A DNA stretch of 64,000 bases from Streptantibioticus cattleyicolor NRRL 8057 = DSM 46488. GTDB lineage: Bacteria; Actinomycetota; Actinomycetes; Streptomycetales; Streptomycetaceae. The stretch is taken from assembly GCF_000240165.1 (NCBI RefSeq), contig NC_017586.1, positions 2,294,001 through 2,358,000 of the forward strand, given 5' to 3'. Position numbers and translations under genes: made by a program. Positions 25,022 through 33,235 of this stretch are shown here, piece by piece; position 1 is the first letter of the stretch; each line of letters opens with the position of its first letter. The notes under the pieces were generated by a model. It was not told where the DNA came from. It made no database searches and was given only the letters and a program-made list of their open reading frames with translations.

Positions 25022-25067
25022 GCCCGCACCGTCGCGTGAACGGGTGGTATCACCCGACGGTGCGGGC
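25022..25067. terminator. 13-bp hairpin terminating the ScbR-like gene
   Basis: GCCCGCACCGTCG (25022-25034) pairs perfectly with CGACGGTGCGGGC (25055-25067) around 20 nt, about 35 bp after the stop of the gene at 25103. Probably a terminator serving the convergent pair. Confidence 0.75.
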
Positions 25068-25102
25068 CGGGCGCCGACCGCCGCGCCGGGCGGACGACGC
25101 CG

Positions 25103-25900
25103 CTACGGCAGCGCCCTGGCCCGCGCGACCGGGCCGGAGCGCCGCGGTTCCCGGACCGGCGGCCGGGTGTCCAACGCCTCGGTGGCCAGCACGTCGGCCT
25201 CCAGCGCTTCGTGGTCCAGCGTCCCGTGGTCCAACACCTCGTCCAGCGCCGGGAAGGCGGGGCCGGCGAGCGGACGGGCGGAGTAGGCGGCGGTGCCGCG
25301 TTCCGGGTCGGCCACCAGGTGCGGCAGCAGCCCGGGGATGGCCAGCGCGGGCAGGAGGTACTTCCACAACGCGGCCACCCGGTGCGGAAGATCCCGCCGC
25401 TTTCCGTAGACATGGGACAGAAGCTGTATTCCGGTGAAAGCGCCGACGATGAGATCGGTCACTTCGTCCGGATCGGCGCTCGCCAGCAACTCCCCTTTTT
25501 CCGCGGCCTGCCGCAGCAGGTGGCGAATGACCTCGCCCGGGCCCTGATAGGGCGTTATGCCGGGGCGCCGGTAGGACGCCTGCTCCACGCTGAGCCGCAC
25601 GGCCGCCCGGGCCACCGCGTCATGGCGCAGCCGGTGCGCGTAGTCCATGGTCAGGTCGATGGTGGACTGGAGTCTCACCTTGTGCTGCGGCGGCACCAGC
25701 GCTTCGGCCTGGGCGGCCACCACGGCGTCGGCGATGGCCTCCTTGGAAGGGAAATGGAAGTAGAGCGCGCCCCGGGTGACCCCGCTTCTGGCAAGGATCT
25801 CGGTGGTGCTGGCTCCTTCGTAGCCGAGTTCGTCGAATACCGCTGCCGCCGCCTCCACGATCACGCGGCGGGTCCTGAGCGCCCTTGCCTGACGCGCCAT
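25103..25900 (-). CDS. scbR: Gamma-butyrolactone receptor, ScbR/ArpA-like TetR repressor
   Basis: A 265-residue TetR repressor. H-T-H T-E-I-L-A-R-S-G-V-T-R-G-A-L-Y-F-H-F at about 30-50; ligand domain with R-L-S-V-E-Q-A-S-Y-R and W-K-Y-L-L-P-A, as in ArpA/ScbR proteins that release DNA on binding GBLs. The tail past about 215 is longer than usual. Start ATG 25900 follows AGGAG-like sequence. Divergent from afsA with ARE-like operators between them, the canonical scbR-scbA layout, so it should repress itself and afsA until butyrolactone accumulates. Confidence 0.88.
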   Translation of the reverse strand: MARQARALRTRRVIVEAAAAVFDELGYEGASTTEILARSGVTRGALYFHFPSKEAIADAVVAAQAEALVPPQHKVRLQSTIDLTMDYAHRLRHDAVARAAVRLSVEQASYRRPGITPYQGPGEVIRHLLRQAAEKGELLASADPDEVTDLIVGAFTGIQLLSHVYGKRRDLPHRVAALWKYLLPALAIPGLLPHLVADPERGTAAYSARPLAGPAFPALDEVLDHGTLDHEALEADVLATEALDTRPPVREPRRSGPVARARALP

Positions 25901-25930
25901 TGCTTCTCCTGAACCCTGAGCTGGTCAGCT

Positions 25931-26008
25931 CTTTGAAAACCCTTGCTCCCACGACCCTTTGAAAACCAAACCGGCTTGTCTGTACCTTAACGACAAGCGG
26001 GTTCGCTG
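25931..26008. promoter_or_regulatory. ARE-like operators between scbR-like and afsA-like genes
   Basis: GAAAACCAAACCGGCTTGTC (from 25961) and an oppositely oriented TTAACGACAAGCGGGTTCGC (25987-26006) share inverted ACAAGC(C)GG(T) half-sites. A direct repeat CTTTGAAAACC occurs at 25931-25941 and 25957-25967. Position and half-sites fit receptor binding to both divergent promoters. Confidence 0.65.
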
Positions 26009-26077
26009 ATCTTCCTGTCCGCCTCGGGATCAACGACCGTGCTGGTTGCCCTGCCGCCGTAGAGACAGGTATCTCGC

Positions 26078-27091
26078 ATGCAGTCGTCGAGTGTCACCGC
26101 ACCGCGTGTCTCCCCCCCGGCTCACGACCGTATCCGTGACATCGCTCCGTCGGCGTCCCTGGTGGCCGGGCTCCCGCGGCTCACCACCTGCGTGCCCCGC
26201 GAATACGTTCACCGTGCAGCGATCAACGAGGTCTTCCTCACCGGCTGGGAAACCGATGGGGCTGACGGTTTCATTGTCGGCGCCCAGTGGCCAAGGAGCC
26301 ACGCCTTGTTCGCGCCGCGTTTCGGCCAACAAGATCCGCTGCTCATCGCCGAAACGATTCGGCAGGCGGGTTCGCTGCTCGCCCACGCCGAGTACGGTGT
26401 TCCGCTCGGCCATCAATTCCTTATGTGGGCGCTGTCGTTCAGCGCCGAACCCGGCGGACTCACGGCCGAACCGGTACCCACCGAACCGGTGCTGCGGATC
26501 ACCTGCGCACCGGTCGTCCGCGGCGGTCAACTCGCCGCCATGCGCTATCACGCGACCGTGTGGCGTGGTGACGTGTGCGTCGCAAAGGGGCACGCCGCGT
26601 ACAGCTGCACCTCGCCGGCGGTGTACCGGCGGCTGCGCGGCGGCCGGAGCTTCCCCCGCCACCTGGCGCTGCCCGCCCCGGTCGATCCCCGGGTCGTCGG
26701 CCGTACCGGCGTCCAGCACGTCGTGCTCGGCGTGCCCGGCCCCCGCCACCTGCCGCCGGGCACCCGGGCCTTCCCGCACGCCCGGCGGTGGCTGCTGCGC
26801 ACCGACACCGCCCACCCGACGCTCTTCGACCACCCGGTGGACCACGTACCGGGCATGGTCCTCCTGGAGGCGGCGCGGCAGGCCGCCCACGCCGTCAGCC
26901 ACCCCGCCCCGGTACTGATCACCGAGGCGTCCGCCGCCTTCACCCGGTACGCGGAGTTCGACCCGCCGTGCTGGATCGAAGCGGAACCAGGTGTACCGGA
27001 CACGGACGGCACCACCGCCGTGGCGGTCACCGGTACCCAGCAGGGGGAAACCGTCTTCACCGCGACCGTGCGCACCACGCGAGCGCGCTGA
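26078..27091 (+). CDS. afsA: AfsA-family gamma-butyrolactone biosynthesis protein
   Basis: A 337-residue protein with two tandem AfsA hotdog repeats. The first is about residues 40-170 (V-H-R-A-A-I-N-E-V-F-L-T-G-W, L-L-I-A-E-T-I-R-Q-A) and the second about 210-335 (H-P-T-L-F-D-H-P-V-D-H-V-P-G-M-V-L-L-E-A-A-R-Q-A). AfsA condenses a beta-ketoacyl-ACP with dihydroxyacetone phosphate in GBL synthesis. It is divergent from the ScbR-like gene and followed 62 bp later by an NAD-dependent dehydratase/reductase that may act in the same pathway. Confidence 0.93.
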   Translation: MQSSSVTAPRVSPPAHDRIRDIAPSASLVAGLPRLTTCVPREYVHRAAINEVFLTGWETDGADGFIVGAQWPRSHALFAPRFGQQDPLLIAETIRQAGSLLAHAEYGVPLGHQFLMWALSFSAEPGGLTAEPVPTEPVLRITCAPVVRGGQLAAMRYHATVWRGDVCVAKGHAAYSCTSPAVYRRLRGGRSFPRHLALPAPVDPRVVGRTGVQHVVLGVPGPRHLPPGTRAFPHARRWLLRTDTAHPTLFDHPVDHVPGMVLLEAARQAAHAVSHPAPVLITEASAAFTRYAEFDPPCWIEAEPGVPDTDGTTAVAVTGTQQGETVFTATVRTTRAR

Positions 27092-27153
27092 CCGCCCACC
27101 ACCGTCCGTCCCGCCCACGCCGTCCCGACCGGACCCGACCAGAACGGGGAATC

Positions 27154-28053
27154 ATGCCCGGCACCATCGTGATCACCGGAGCCAGCGGCTTCATCGGAAG
27201 CCGGGTCGCCGCCCACGCCCGGCACCTGCCCGAACAGCGGCTGCGCCTGGTGGCCCACCGCAAGCCCGTCGACGACGGCAGCCGTGCGCCGGCCGGGCCG
27301 GTGGAGACCGTGCCCGGCGACCTGTCCGACCCCGCGTCGCTGCGCGGGCTGTGCGAGGGCGCCGAGGTGCTGATCCACTGCGCCTCGCAGATCGGCGGCC
27401 CGGCCGAGCTGTGCCGGGCGGTCAACACCCTGGGCACCGAGGCACTGCTGGCCGAGGCGCGCCGCGGCGGGGTGCGCCGGGTGGTCTACCTGAGCACCGC
27501 CGCGGTCTACGGGCGCGGCCCGTTCCGCGCCGCCCGCCCCGAGGAACTGGCCATCGCCCCGGTGTCGGAGACCTCCCGTACCCGGGCGGCGGCCGAGGAA
27601 GCCGTCCTGTCGGCCGGCGGCACCGTACTGCGCCCGCACATCGTCCACGGCCCCGGCGACCGCTGGGTGGCGCCCCGGATGGCCGAACTGGTCAAGGCGG
27701 TCGACGGCCAGGTGGACGGCTGGCAGGCCCGGATGTCGGTGATCGACGCCGACACCCTGGCCCGCGCGCTGCTGGCCACCGCGCTCGCCCCCGCCGAGCG
27801 GCTGACCGCCCCGGTCTACCACGCCGCCCACCCCGAGCCGGAGCCGGTCGGCACCGTCCTGCGGGCGTTCGCCGAGGCGGCCTCGGTGCCGTGGCCGCAC
27901 GAACGGATCGACTACGCGGAAGCGGCCCGCCGCCTCGCGGCCCAGGGACGCTCCACGCACGACCTCGACATGGTCGTCACCGACCACTGGTTCGCCGCCG
28001 ACGCCCTCTGGCGCGACCTCGCCCTCCCCCCGGGCCCCGGTTTCACCCCCTGA
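27154..28053 (+). CDS. NAD-dependent epimerase/dehydratase, probable GBL-pathway reductase
   Basis: A 299-residue extended SDR. T-G-A-S-G-F-I-G at 8-15 (NAD-binding), H-C-A-S-Q-I-G-G, and S-T-A-A-V-Y-G near 113. The catalytic lysine position is altered (Y-G-R-G-P then S-R-T-R-A), so activity is not certain. ATG 27154 follows an AACGGGGAA-rich leader and starts the cofactor motif. Several GBL clusters carry such reductases (BarS-type), so reduction of the 6-keto intermediate is a reasonable guess from position only. Confidence 0.82.
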   Translation: MPGTIVITGASGFIGSRVAAHARHLPEQRLRLVAHRKPVDDGSRAPAGPVETVPGDLSDPASLRGLCEGAEVLIHCASQIGGPAELCRAVNTLGTEALLAEARRGGVRRVVYLSTAAVYGRGPFRAARPEELAIAPVSETSRTRAAAEEAVLSAGGTVLRPHIVHGPGDRWVAPRMAELVKAVDGQVDGWQARMSVIDADTLARALLATALAPAERLTAPVYHAAHPEPEPVGTVLRAFAEAASVPWPHERIDYAEAARRLAAQGRSTHDLDMVVTDHWFAADALWRDLALPPGPGFTP

Positions 28054-28342
28054 CCCCCGCCCCGGCACCGGCTCGTGCCGGGCTCCGCCGAGCGGCCCGG
28101 TCCGGCGCTCGCTGTCCGCGCCCCGCCCCCGGCACCGGGCCGGACGTGGCCGCCCGGTCCCGGTTCCGGGGCGACCCCGGCCACCGACTCCCCCGCCGAC
28201 GGCCCGCCAGGGCCTCCCCGGCGCCCCCACCAACCCCTGCCCTCCCGCCACCCCCGCCGGTACCGTGGAGGCGTCGCCGATCACCGACGCGTCGGCCGGA
28301 AAGGATTGTGGCGCCGCGTGAAATGCGATAAAGCCACCATGG

Positions 28343-28520
28343 CCGCGAGCCGCGAGCCGCGAGCCGCGAGCCGCGAGCCGCGAGCCGCGAGCCGCGAGCC
28401 GCGAGCCGCGAGCCGCGAGCCGCGAGCCGCGAGCCGCGAGCCGCGAGCCGCGAGCCGCGAGCCGCGAGCCGCGAGCCGCGAGCCGCGAGCCGCGAGCCGC
28501 GAGCCGCGAGCCGCGAGCCG
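28343..28520. repeat. Heptanucleotide tandem array, 25 perfect units
   Basis: CCGCGAG is repeated without error 25 times (28343-28517) plus CCG. Because seven is not a multiple of three, all frames stay open through it, giving REPRAAS- or LAARGSR-type periodic reading frames that are not real genes. It is 46 bp upstream of the gene at 28567. The remaining gap (28054-28342) shows no gene. Confidence 0.95.
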
Positions 28521-28566
28521 GGCGGGTGGGGCGTGTTGGTGAGCGGACGGGGGGAAGTCGTTCGGG

Positions 28567-30291
28567 GTGGCCGTGAGCGGTAGTGCGGGACGGCCGCCGC
28601 GGGTGCCGGTGGGCGCGGAGGCCCGGCGGTGGGGCACGTTCCGGGGCGGTCGGACGCTGGTGGTGGCCGCACGTACGGTGACCTCTACGGTACGGGTGCT
28701 GGAGACGCTGCCGGAGTTGCTGCGCGGGGACGCCCGGGTCACCGTGCTGTTCGCGTACGACCCCACCTCCGCGTTCAGCTCCGGGGTGCTCGATCTGCTG
28801 CGGGACGCGGGGTGCCGGGTGGTGCCGTGGGAGCAGCTCGGTGAGGTGGCGCCCGATCTGATCCTGTCGGCCAGCGAGAACATCGACGTACCCGAGGACC
28901 GCTGCCCGGTCCTCGTCCTGCCGCACGGGGTGGGCTTCCAGAAGCGCGTCCCCGACTCGCGCGCGCCGCGCACCCGGCTGTCCGGGATGGTGCCGGACGC
29001 GCTGCTGGAGGCGGGGCGGGCGTGGCTGGCCGTCTCCCATCCGGACCAGGAGGAGCAGCTGCTGGCCACGCATCCCAAGGTGTCCGGGCGCACCCTGCTG
29101 GTCGGCGATCCGTGTTTCGACCAGCTCGCCGCCGCGCTGCCGGACGCCGAGGCGTACCGGCGGGCGCTGGGCGTTGCCGACGGCCTCCGGCTGGTGGTGG
29201 TCAGCTCGACCTGGGGTCCGACGTCGTTGCTGGGCCGGCTGCCGGAGTTGCCGGGGCGGCTGCTGGCGGCGTTGCCGTACGACGAGTACCGGGTGGCGGC
29301 GGTCGTCCACCCCAACGTGTGGGCGTGGCATGGGGGTTGGCAGGTGCGGGCGCTCCAGGGGGACGCGCTCGCGGCCGGGCTGCTGCTGATGTCGCCGGTG
29401 CACGCGTGGCGGGCGGCGCTGGTGGCGGCGGACGTGGTGGTGGGCGACCACGGTTCGGTCACGCTGTACGGGGCGGCGCTGGGCAAGCCGGTGCTGCTGG
29501 CGGCGTTCGGCGAGGACGCGGTGGCGGGCACCGCGGCCGACGCGTTGCGGCGGACGGCCCCCGCCCTGGATCCCGGTGGCGACCTGTTCCGGCAGGTCGA
29601 GGAGGCCGTCGCGGACCACCCGCCGGAACGTTACGCCGCCGTCGCGGCGCGCGCGTCGGCCGTGCCGGGCCAGGCCCTGGTCCGGTTGCGCGCCGCGGTG
29701 TACGAGCTGCTGGGGCTGGACGAGCCGGCGGTGCCGCCGCCGTCACCGGGGCTGCCCGTGCCGGAGTCCGCGCCGGCCGTCGTCACGTCGTGGATCACCG
29801 AGTCGACCGCGCGGCGCCGGGACGGGCAGTGGACGGTCACCGTACGCCGGCGTCCCGCGGCCGTACGGCCCGGCGGTGAGGACCGCGACGACGCGGAAGG
29901 GCCCTTCCGCCATCTGGTGTGCGACACGGCGGAGCCGGACCGGCGGCTCACCGAGAGCGCGTCGGTGCTCTTCCACCGCCGCCCGGAGCGCACCGCGGTC
30001 GCCGCGCTCGGCCGGATCCGGGAGACCCTGGAGCGTTTCCCCGGCTGCCGGCTGGCCGTGGCGGCGGTGGCCGGCGGTGGCTGCCTGGCCGGGCTGCGGG
30101 ACGGCCGGGTCGTGGAGGCCGTCCCCACCGGCCCGGCCGCCGACCCCGGGCTGCCGGCCGCGGTGGTCTACACCGCGCTGCGGGCCGGGATCCCGCTGGA
30201 CGACGCGCTGGTCGGGCTGCGGGTGGGCGGGGCGCGGGAGGTGGACGTGGCGTTGCGGACGCGCCCGGCGGCCGGTCAGTCGCCGGGGTAG
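28567..30291 (+). CDS. CDP-glycerol-glycerophosphotransferase-like protein (GT-B fold), function unknown
   Basis: A 574-residue protein. Residues about 30-390 have GT-B features: V-L-P-H-G-V-G-F-Q-K, V-G-D-P-C-F-D, V-V-V-S-S-T-W-G-P-T-S-L-L, A-A-D-V-V-V-G-D-H-G-S-V-T-L-Y and A-L-G-K-P-V-L-L-A, resembling CDP-glycerol glycerophosphotransferases or polysaccharide synthases. The last 170 or so residues form an extra domain I cannot name. GTG 28567 or GTG 28573 could be the start. It lies just after the 25-unit heptamer array and overlaps the convergent NB-ARC gene by 16 bp. Confidence 0.75.
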   Translation: MAVSGSAGRPPRVPVGAEARRWGTFRGGRTLVVAARTVTSTVRVLETLPELLRGDARVTVLFAYDPTSAFSSGVLDLLRDAGCRVVPWEQLGEVAPDLILSASENIDVPEDRCPVLVLPHGVGFQKRVPDSRAPRTRLSGMVPDALLEAGRAWLAVSHPDQEEQLLATHPKVSGRTLLVGDPCFDQLAAALPDAEAYRRALGVADGLRLVVVSSTWGPTSLLGRLPELPGRLLAALPYDEYRVAAVVHPNVWAWHGGWQVRALQGDALAAGLLLMSPVHAWRAALVAADVVVGDHGSVTLYGAALGKPVLLAAFGEDAVAGTAADALRRTAPALDPGGDLFRQVEEAVADHPPERYAAVAARASAVPGQALVRLRAAVYELLGLDEPAVPPPSPGLPVPESAPAVVTSWITESTARRRDGQWTVTVRRRPAAVRPGGEDRDDAEGPFRHLVCDTAEPDRRLTESASVLFHRRPERTAVAALGRIRETLERFPGCRLAVAAVAGGGCLAGLRDGRVVEAVPTGPAADPGLPAAVVYTALRAGIPLDDALVGLRVGGAREVDVALRTRPAAGQSPG

Positions 30292-32453
30292 TCGTCGCCG
30301 GTCAGCCGGTCGAGCCGGGCGCGCAGGGCGGGGGCCTGGGGGCTGCCGCCCTCGTGGAGGATCTCGTGGGCGCGGCGGAGCGCGGCGAGCAGGGTCCGCC
30401 GGTCGCCGCCGGTGCGTTCGAGGAGGTCGGCCAGGGCGGTGAGGGCCTGCGCCTCGTAGTGGGTGGCGCGCTGTTCGCGCAGGGTGCGGGCGGCCTCGTC
30501 GAGGGCGCGGACGGCTTCGGCGGTCTCGCCGAGGTGGTCGTGGGCGGTCCCGATGGCGGCGGTGACCCGGGCCGCCATCCGCAGGTCGTCGCGGGCCAGG
30601 AGGCCGTCGCGGGCGGCGCGCAGGGTCTCCAGGGCGGTACGCGGGTCGCCGCCGGCGTCCTGCGCGCAGCCCAGGAAGTAACGGGCGATGGCGGCGCCGC
30701 GGGCCTGGCCGGCGCGGAGGTTGAGCTCCAGCGATTCCCGGTACGCGTCGACGGCCTTCGCGGGGTCGAAGCGGTCCCAGTAGCGTCCGGTGAACTCCCG
30801 TACCGAGGCGGCCAGTTCGGTGTTCCCGGCAGCGTCGGCGCAGGCGGTGGCGGTGCGGAGTTCGGCGCGGGCCCGGTCGTACTCGGCGAGGTCCATCAGC
30901 GGGCGGGAGAGCATGCTGCGCAGCCGGGCCTCGGCGGCCGGGGCGACGTCCTCGGCGGCGGCCCGGGCGCCCAGTTCGAGCGATTCGCGCCAGTCGCCGA
31001 GGTGGCGGTGGTGCAGGAAGAGCACGGTGAACGCCTCGGCGAGCTGCCACGTCACGGTGTGCAGTCCGTGGCGTGCCGTGGCCCGCAGCACCGCGAGGAT
31101 GTTGGCGCGTTCCGCCTCCAGCCAGTCGAGCGGCGCCGGTCCGCCGGGCTCGGCGAACGGGTCGGGGGCGTCGCGCAGCAGGCCGTCGAGGTCGGCGACG
31201 CGCAGCCGGTCGGCCCGTACCGCCCGGTCGGCGAGGGCGGTGAGCGCCAGGTAGTGGGTGGCCACCCGGGCGGTCAGTTCCCGCTCGGCTTCGGGCGGCT
31301 CGTGCCGGCGGGCCTGCTCGCGGGCGTGCAGGCGGACGAGGTCGTGGAAGCGGTAGCGGCGGTCCGGGGTGGTCTCCAGCAGGCCGGCCTGGTGCACGGT
31401 GGCGAGCAGGGTCCCGGTGTCGTCCGGGGCCAGTCCGGCCGCCGCGGCGGCGGTGCCCAGATCGAAGGTGCGTCCGGGCAGCGAGCCCAGCAGCCGGTAC
31501 AGGCGGGCGGCGTCGGCGGGCAGTTGCGCGTACGCGGTGGTCAGTACGGCGGACACCGAGTGGTCCCCGGGTAGCGACATGGCGGCCAACCTCCGGCGTT
31601 CGTCGGCGAGTTCGGCGGCGAGCGCGGTCGCGGTCAGGTGTGGCTCGGTCAGCAGCCGGGCGGCCACCACGTGCAGCGCCACCGGCAGGCCGGCGCACAG
31701 TTCCACCAGCCGTTCCAGGGCGGGGCGTTCGGCCTCGACGGCGTCGGGGCCGAGGCCGAGGCGGTCGGCGAGCACCCGCAGGCCGCTGTCGGGGTCGAGC
31801 GGCTCGACGGGCAGCGGCCGGGCGCCGTCCAGTGCGATCAGTTCGCCCAGCGTGCCGTGGCTGGTGACCAGGACGGCGCTGCCGGGTCCGGCCGGGATCA
31901 GCGCCCTGACCTGGGCGGGCTGGTCGACGTCGTCGAGGACGACCAGCAGCCGCCGGCCCCGGGAGCGCTGCCGGTACAGCTCGCTGCGGCCGGCCAGCGA
32001 GTCCGGCATGCAGGCGTCGCTGACGCCCAGCCCGGTCAGGAACGCGCGCAGCGCTTCGGAGACGTCGCCGCCGGCGCGGTCGCGCAGTTCGGCGAAGTCG
32101 GCGAAGAGCTGTCCGTCCGGGAAACGGTCGCGGGCCTCGTGGGCCCAGCGGCGGGCCGTCGCGGTCTTGCCGACCCCGGGCAGGCCACGCAGTACGCCCA
32201 CCCCGACCAGGCCGGCCGCGCCGAGCCCGGCGGACCAGTGGTCCAGCGCGGCCAGGTCGGCGCGGCGGTTGACGAACCGGACGGTCAGCGGCGGCACCTG
32301 GTCGGGTCTGGCCCGGGGCCCGGGTGCGGGCGGCGGCTGGACGACGAAGGTGATCCCGCCGTGGATCTGGCCGGCCTGCACGTTGGGTCCGTGGACGACG
32401 TTGCCGGACTGCTCGTTGCGGGTGGGCGGAACGCCGTCGTGGCCGCCGGTCAT
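30276..32453 (-). CDS. NLR-like NB-ARC ATPase with N-terminal amyloid-signalling-like motif and TPR-like repeats
   Basis: A 725-residue protein. Residues 15-37 (S-G-N-V-V-H-G-P-N-V-Q-A-G-Q-I-H-G-G-I-T-F) form a short Gly/His/Gln-rich motif like bacterial amyloid-signalling sequences. NB-ARC follows: Walker A G-L-P-G-V-G-K-T at 90-97, Walker B L-L-V-V-L-D-D-V-D, a G-L-P-V-A-L-H GLPL-type motif, and a winged-helix segment. From about 430 on there are helical TPR-like repeats. No DNA-binding domain is present, unlike the SARP at 3.7 kb. ATG 32453 overlaps the upstream stop in ATGA, so it is coupled to the small gene before it, which carries a similar motif. Likely a sensor that oligomerises and templates the effector; this is inferred. 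Confidence 0.85.
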   Translation of the reverse strand: MTGGHDGVPPTRNEQSGNVVHGPNVQAGQIHGGITFVVQPPPAPGPRARPDQVPPLTVRFVNRRADLAALDHWSAGLGAAGLVGVGVLRGLPGVGKTATARRWAHEARDRFPDGQLFADFAELRDRAGGDVSEALRAFLTGLGVSDACMPDSLAGRSELYRQRSRGRRLLVVLDDVDQPAQVRALIPAGPGSAVLVTSHGTLGELIALDGARPLPVEPLDPDSGLRVLADRLGLGPDAVEAERPALERLVELCAGLPVALHVVAARLLTEPHLTATALAAELADERRRLAAMSLPGDHSVSAVLTTAYAQLPADAARLYRLLGSLPGRTFDLGTAAAAAGLAPDDTGTLLATVHQAGLLETTPDRRYRFHDLVRLHAREQARRHEPPEAERELTARVATHYLALTALADRAVRADRLRVADLDGLLRDAPDPFAEPGGPAPLDWLEAERANILAVLRATARHGLHTVTWQLAEAFTVLFLHHRHLGDWRESLELGARAAAEDVAPAAEARLRSMLSRPLMDLAEYDRARAELRTATACADAAGNTELAASVREFTGRYWDRFDPAKAVDAYRESLELNLRAGQARGAAIARYFLGCAQDAGGDPRTALETLRAARDGLLARDDLRMAARVTAAIGTAHDHLGETAEAVRALDEAARTLREQRATHYEAQALTALADLLERTGGDRRTLLAALRRAHEILHEGGSPQAPALRARLDRLTGDDYPGD

Positions 32454-32893
32454 CGGGCGTCCCGGCGGCCGGAGTCGGGCGGGGTGGTGCCGTGGAAGGT
32501 GAGGCCGGTGAAGTTCTGCCCCTGGATGACCGGGCCTTCGAAGACGCCGCCGTTGACGACGTTGTGCACGGTGGCGGAGGGTGGGCTGGCCCCGTACGGT
32601 TCGAGTTCGGCCAGGAGCCGGCGCAGTTCGTCGGCGGCGGCGGGGTCGGCCTGGAGCGCCCGGCGCAGCCGCAGCCGCCATTCGGCCTGGATGTCGGCGG
32701 CGGTGGCCTCGTCGGCGTCTTCCTCGGCGGCCATGAGTTCGGCCCGGGAGGTGTCCAGTTCCTCCTCCGCCGCCGTGGTGTCCCCGCCGCGCGCGAAGAA
32801 CCCGGCCACCCGTTTCTTCGCCTGCCCCCAGGCATCCGTCACCATCAGACCCACCAGCGTCGACGCCGCCAGCGTCGCCAACTCGGCATCCAC
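32450..32893 (-). CDS. Putative membrane-active effector (Bell-like) with C-terminal amyloid-signalling-like motif
   Basis: 147 residues. An N-terminal hydrophobic/amphipathic helix (L-A-A-S-T-L-V-G-L-M-V-T-D-A-W, about 7-22) and charged helices to about residue 100 resemble the bacterial Bell domains described as counterparts of HeLo/MLKL cell-death domains. A flexible linker leads to residues 109-133, V-H-N-V-V-N-G-G-V-F-E-G-P-V-I-Q-G-Q-N-F-T-G, which align with the partner's motif (shared V..GP.[IV]Q and .G..TF). GTG 32893 follows a GCGAGGGGG site and is where family-like sequence starts; a longer frame runs back into tRNA-Ala. The ATGA overlap links it to the NB-ARC gene. Confidence 0.75.
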   Translation of the reverse strand: MDAELATLAASTLVGLMVTDAWGQAKKRVAGFFARGGDTTAAEEELDTSRAELMAAEEDADEATAADIQAEWRLRLRRALQADPAAADELRRLLAELEPYGASPPSATVHNVVNGGVFEGPVIQGQNFTGLTFHGTTPPDSGRRDAR

Positions 32894-33040
32894 GCGACCC
32901 CCTCGCCCCGCAGCCCCGCGACGACCCGTCGGCCGCCGCTCACGCCTGCTCACGGTAGAGAGTCCGACGGTGCGTTGGGTAGGCCCCGCCACGGCGTGGC
33001 GCGGATTCGCCGGGGTGGGGTGCGGGTGGCCGGGAACGAG

Positions 33041-33076
33041 AAATCCCGCCCGATCGGAAGTGATCGGACGGGATCT
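33041..33076 (-). terminator. Terminator after tRNA-Ala
   Basis: A 15-bp stem (33041-33055 with 33062-33076, including two G-T pairs) around a 6-nt loop, 10 bp past the tRNA 3' end, followed on the reverse strand by TTTCTCGTT. Confidence 0.85.
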
Positions 33077-33086
33077 TCTGATGCGG

Positions 33087-33160
33087 TGGACCTGAGGGGA
33101 TTTGAACCCCTGACCCCCTCGATGCGAACGAGGTGCGCTACCGGACTGCGCTACAGGCCC
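33087..33160 (-). tRNA. tRNA-Ala (anticodon CGC)
   Basis: 74 nt on the reverse strand from GGGCCTG to CAGGTCC-A. The anticodon stem CCTCG/CGAGG encloses the loop TTCGCAT, giving anticodon CGC for the Ala codon GCG. The T arm has GGGG-TTCAAAT-CCCC. CCA is not encoded. Confidence 0.96.
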
Positions 33161-33235
33161 TTGCAACGAGGAAAACTCTAGCATCTTCGCGGGGGTGGTC
33201 GTGACCGTCCCATGATCACGAAGGGGCGGGGCGGG

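Noticed and set aside
28343-28520. CRISPR array
   Set aside because: A 7-nt unit repeated without spacers; no cas genes in the window.
28075-28542. Periodic open frames through the heptamer array (REPRAAS or LAARGSR repeats, on both strands)
   Set aside because: The frames are open only because a 7-nt unit without stops cycles through all frames; no family-like sequence or ribosome binding site.
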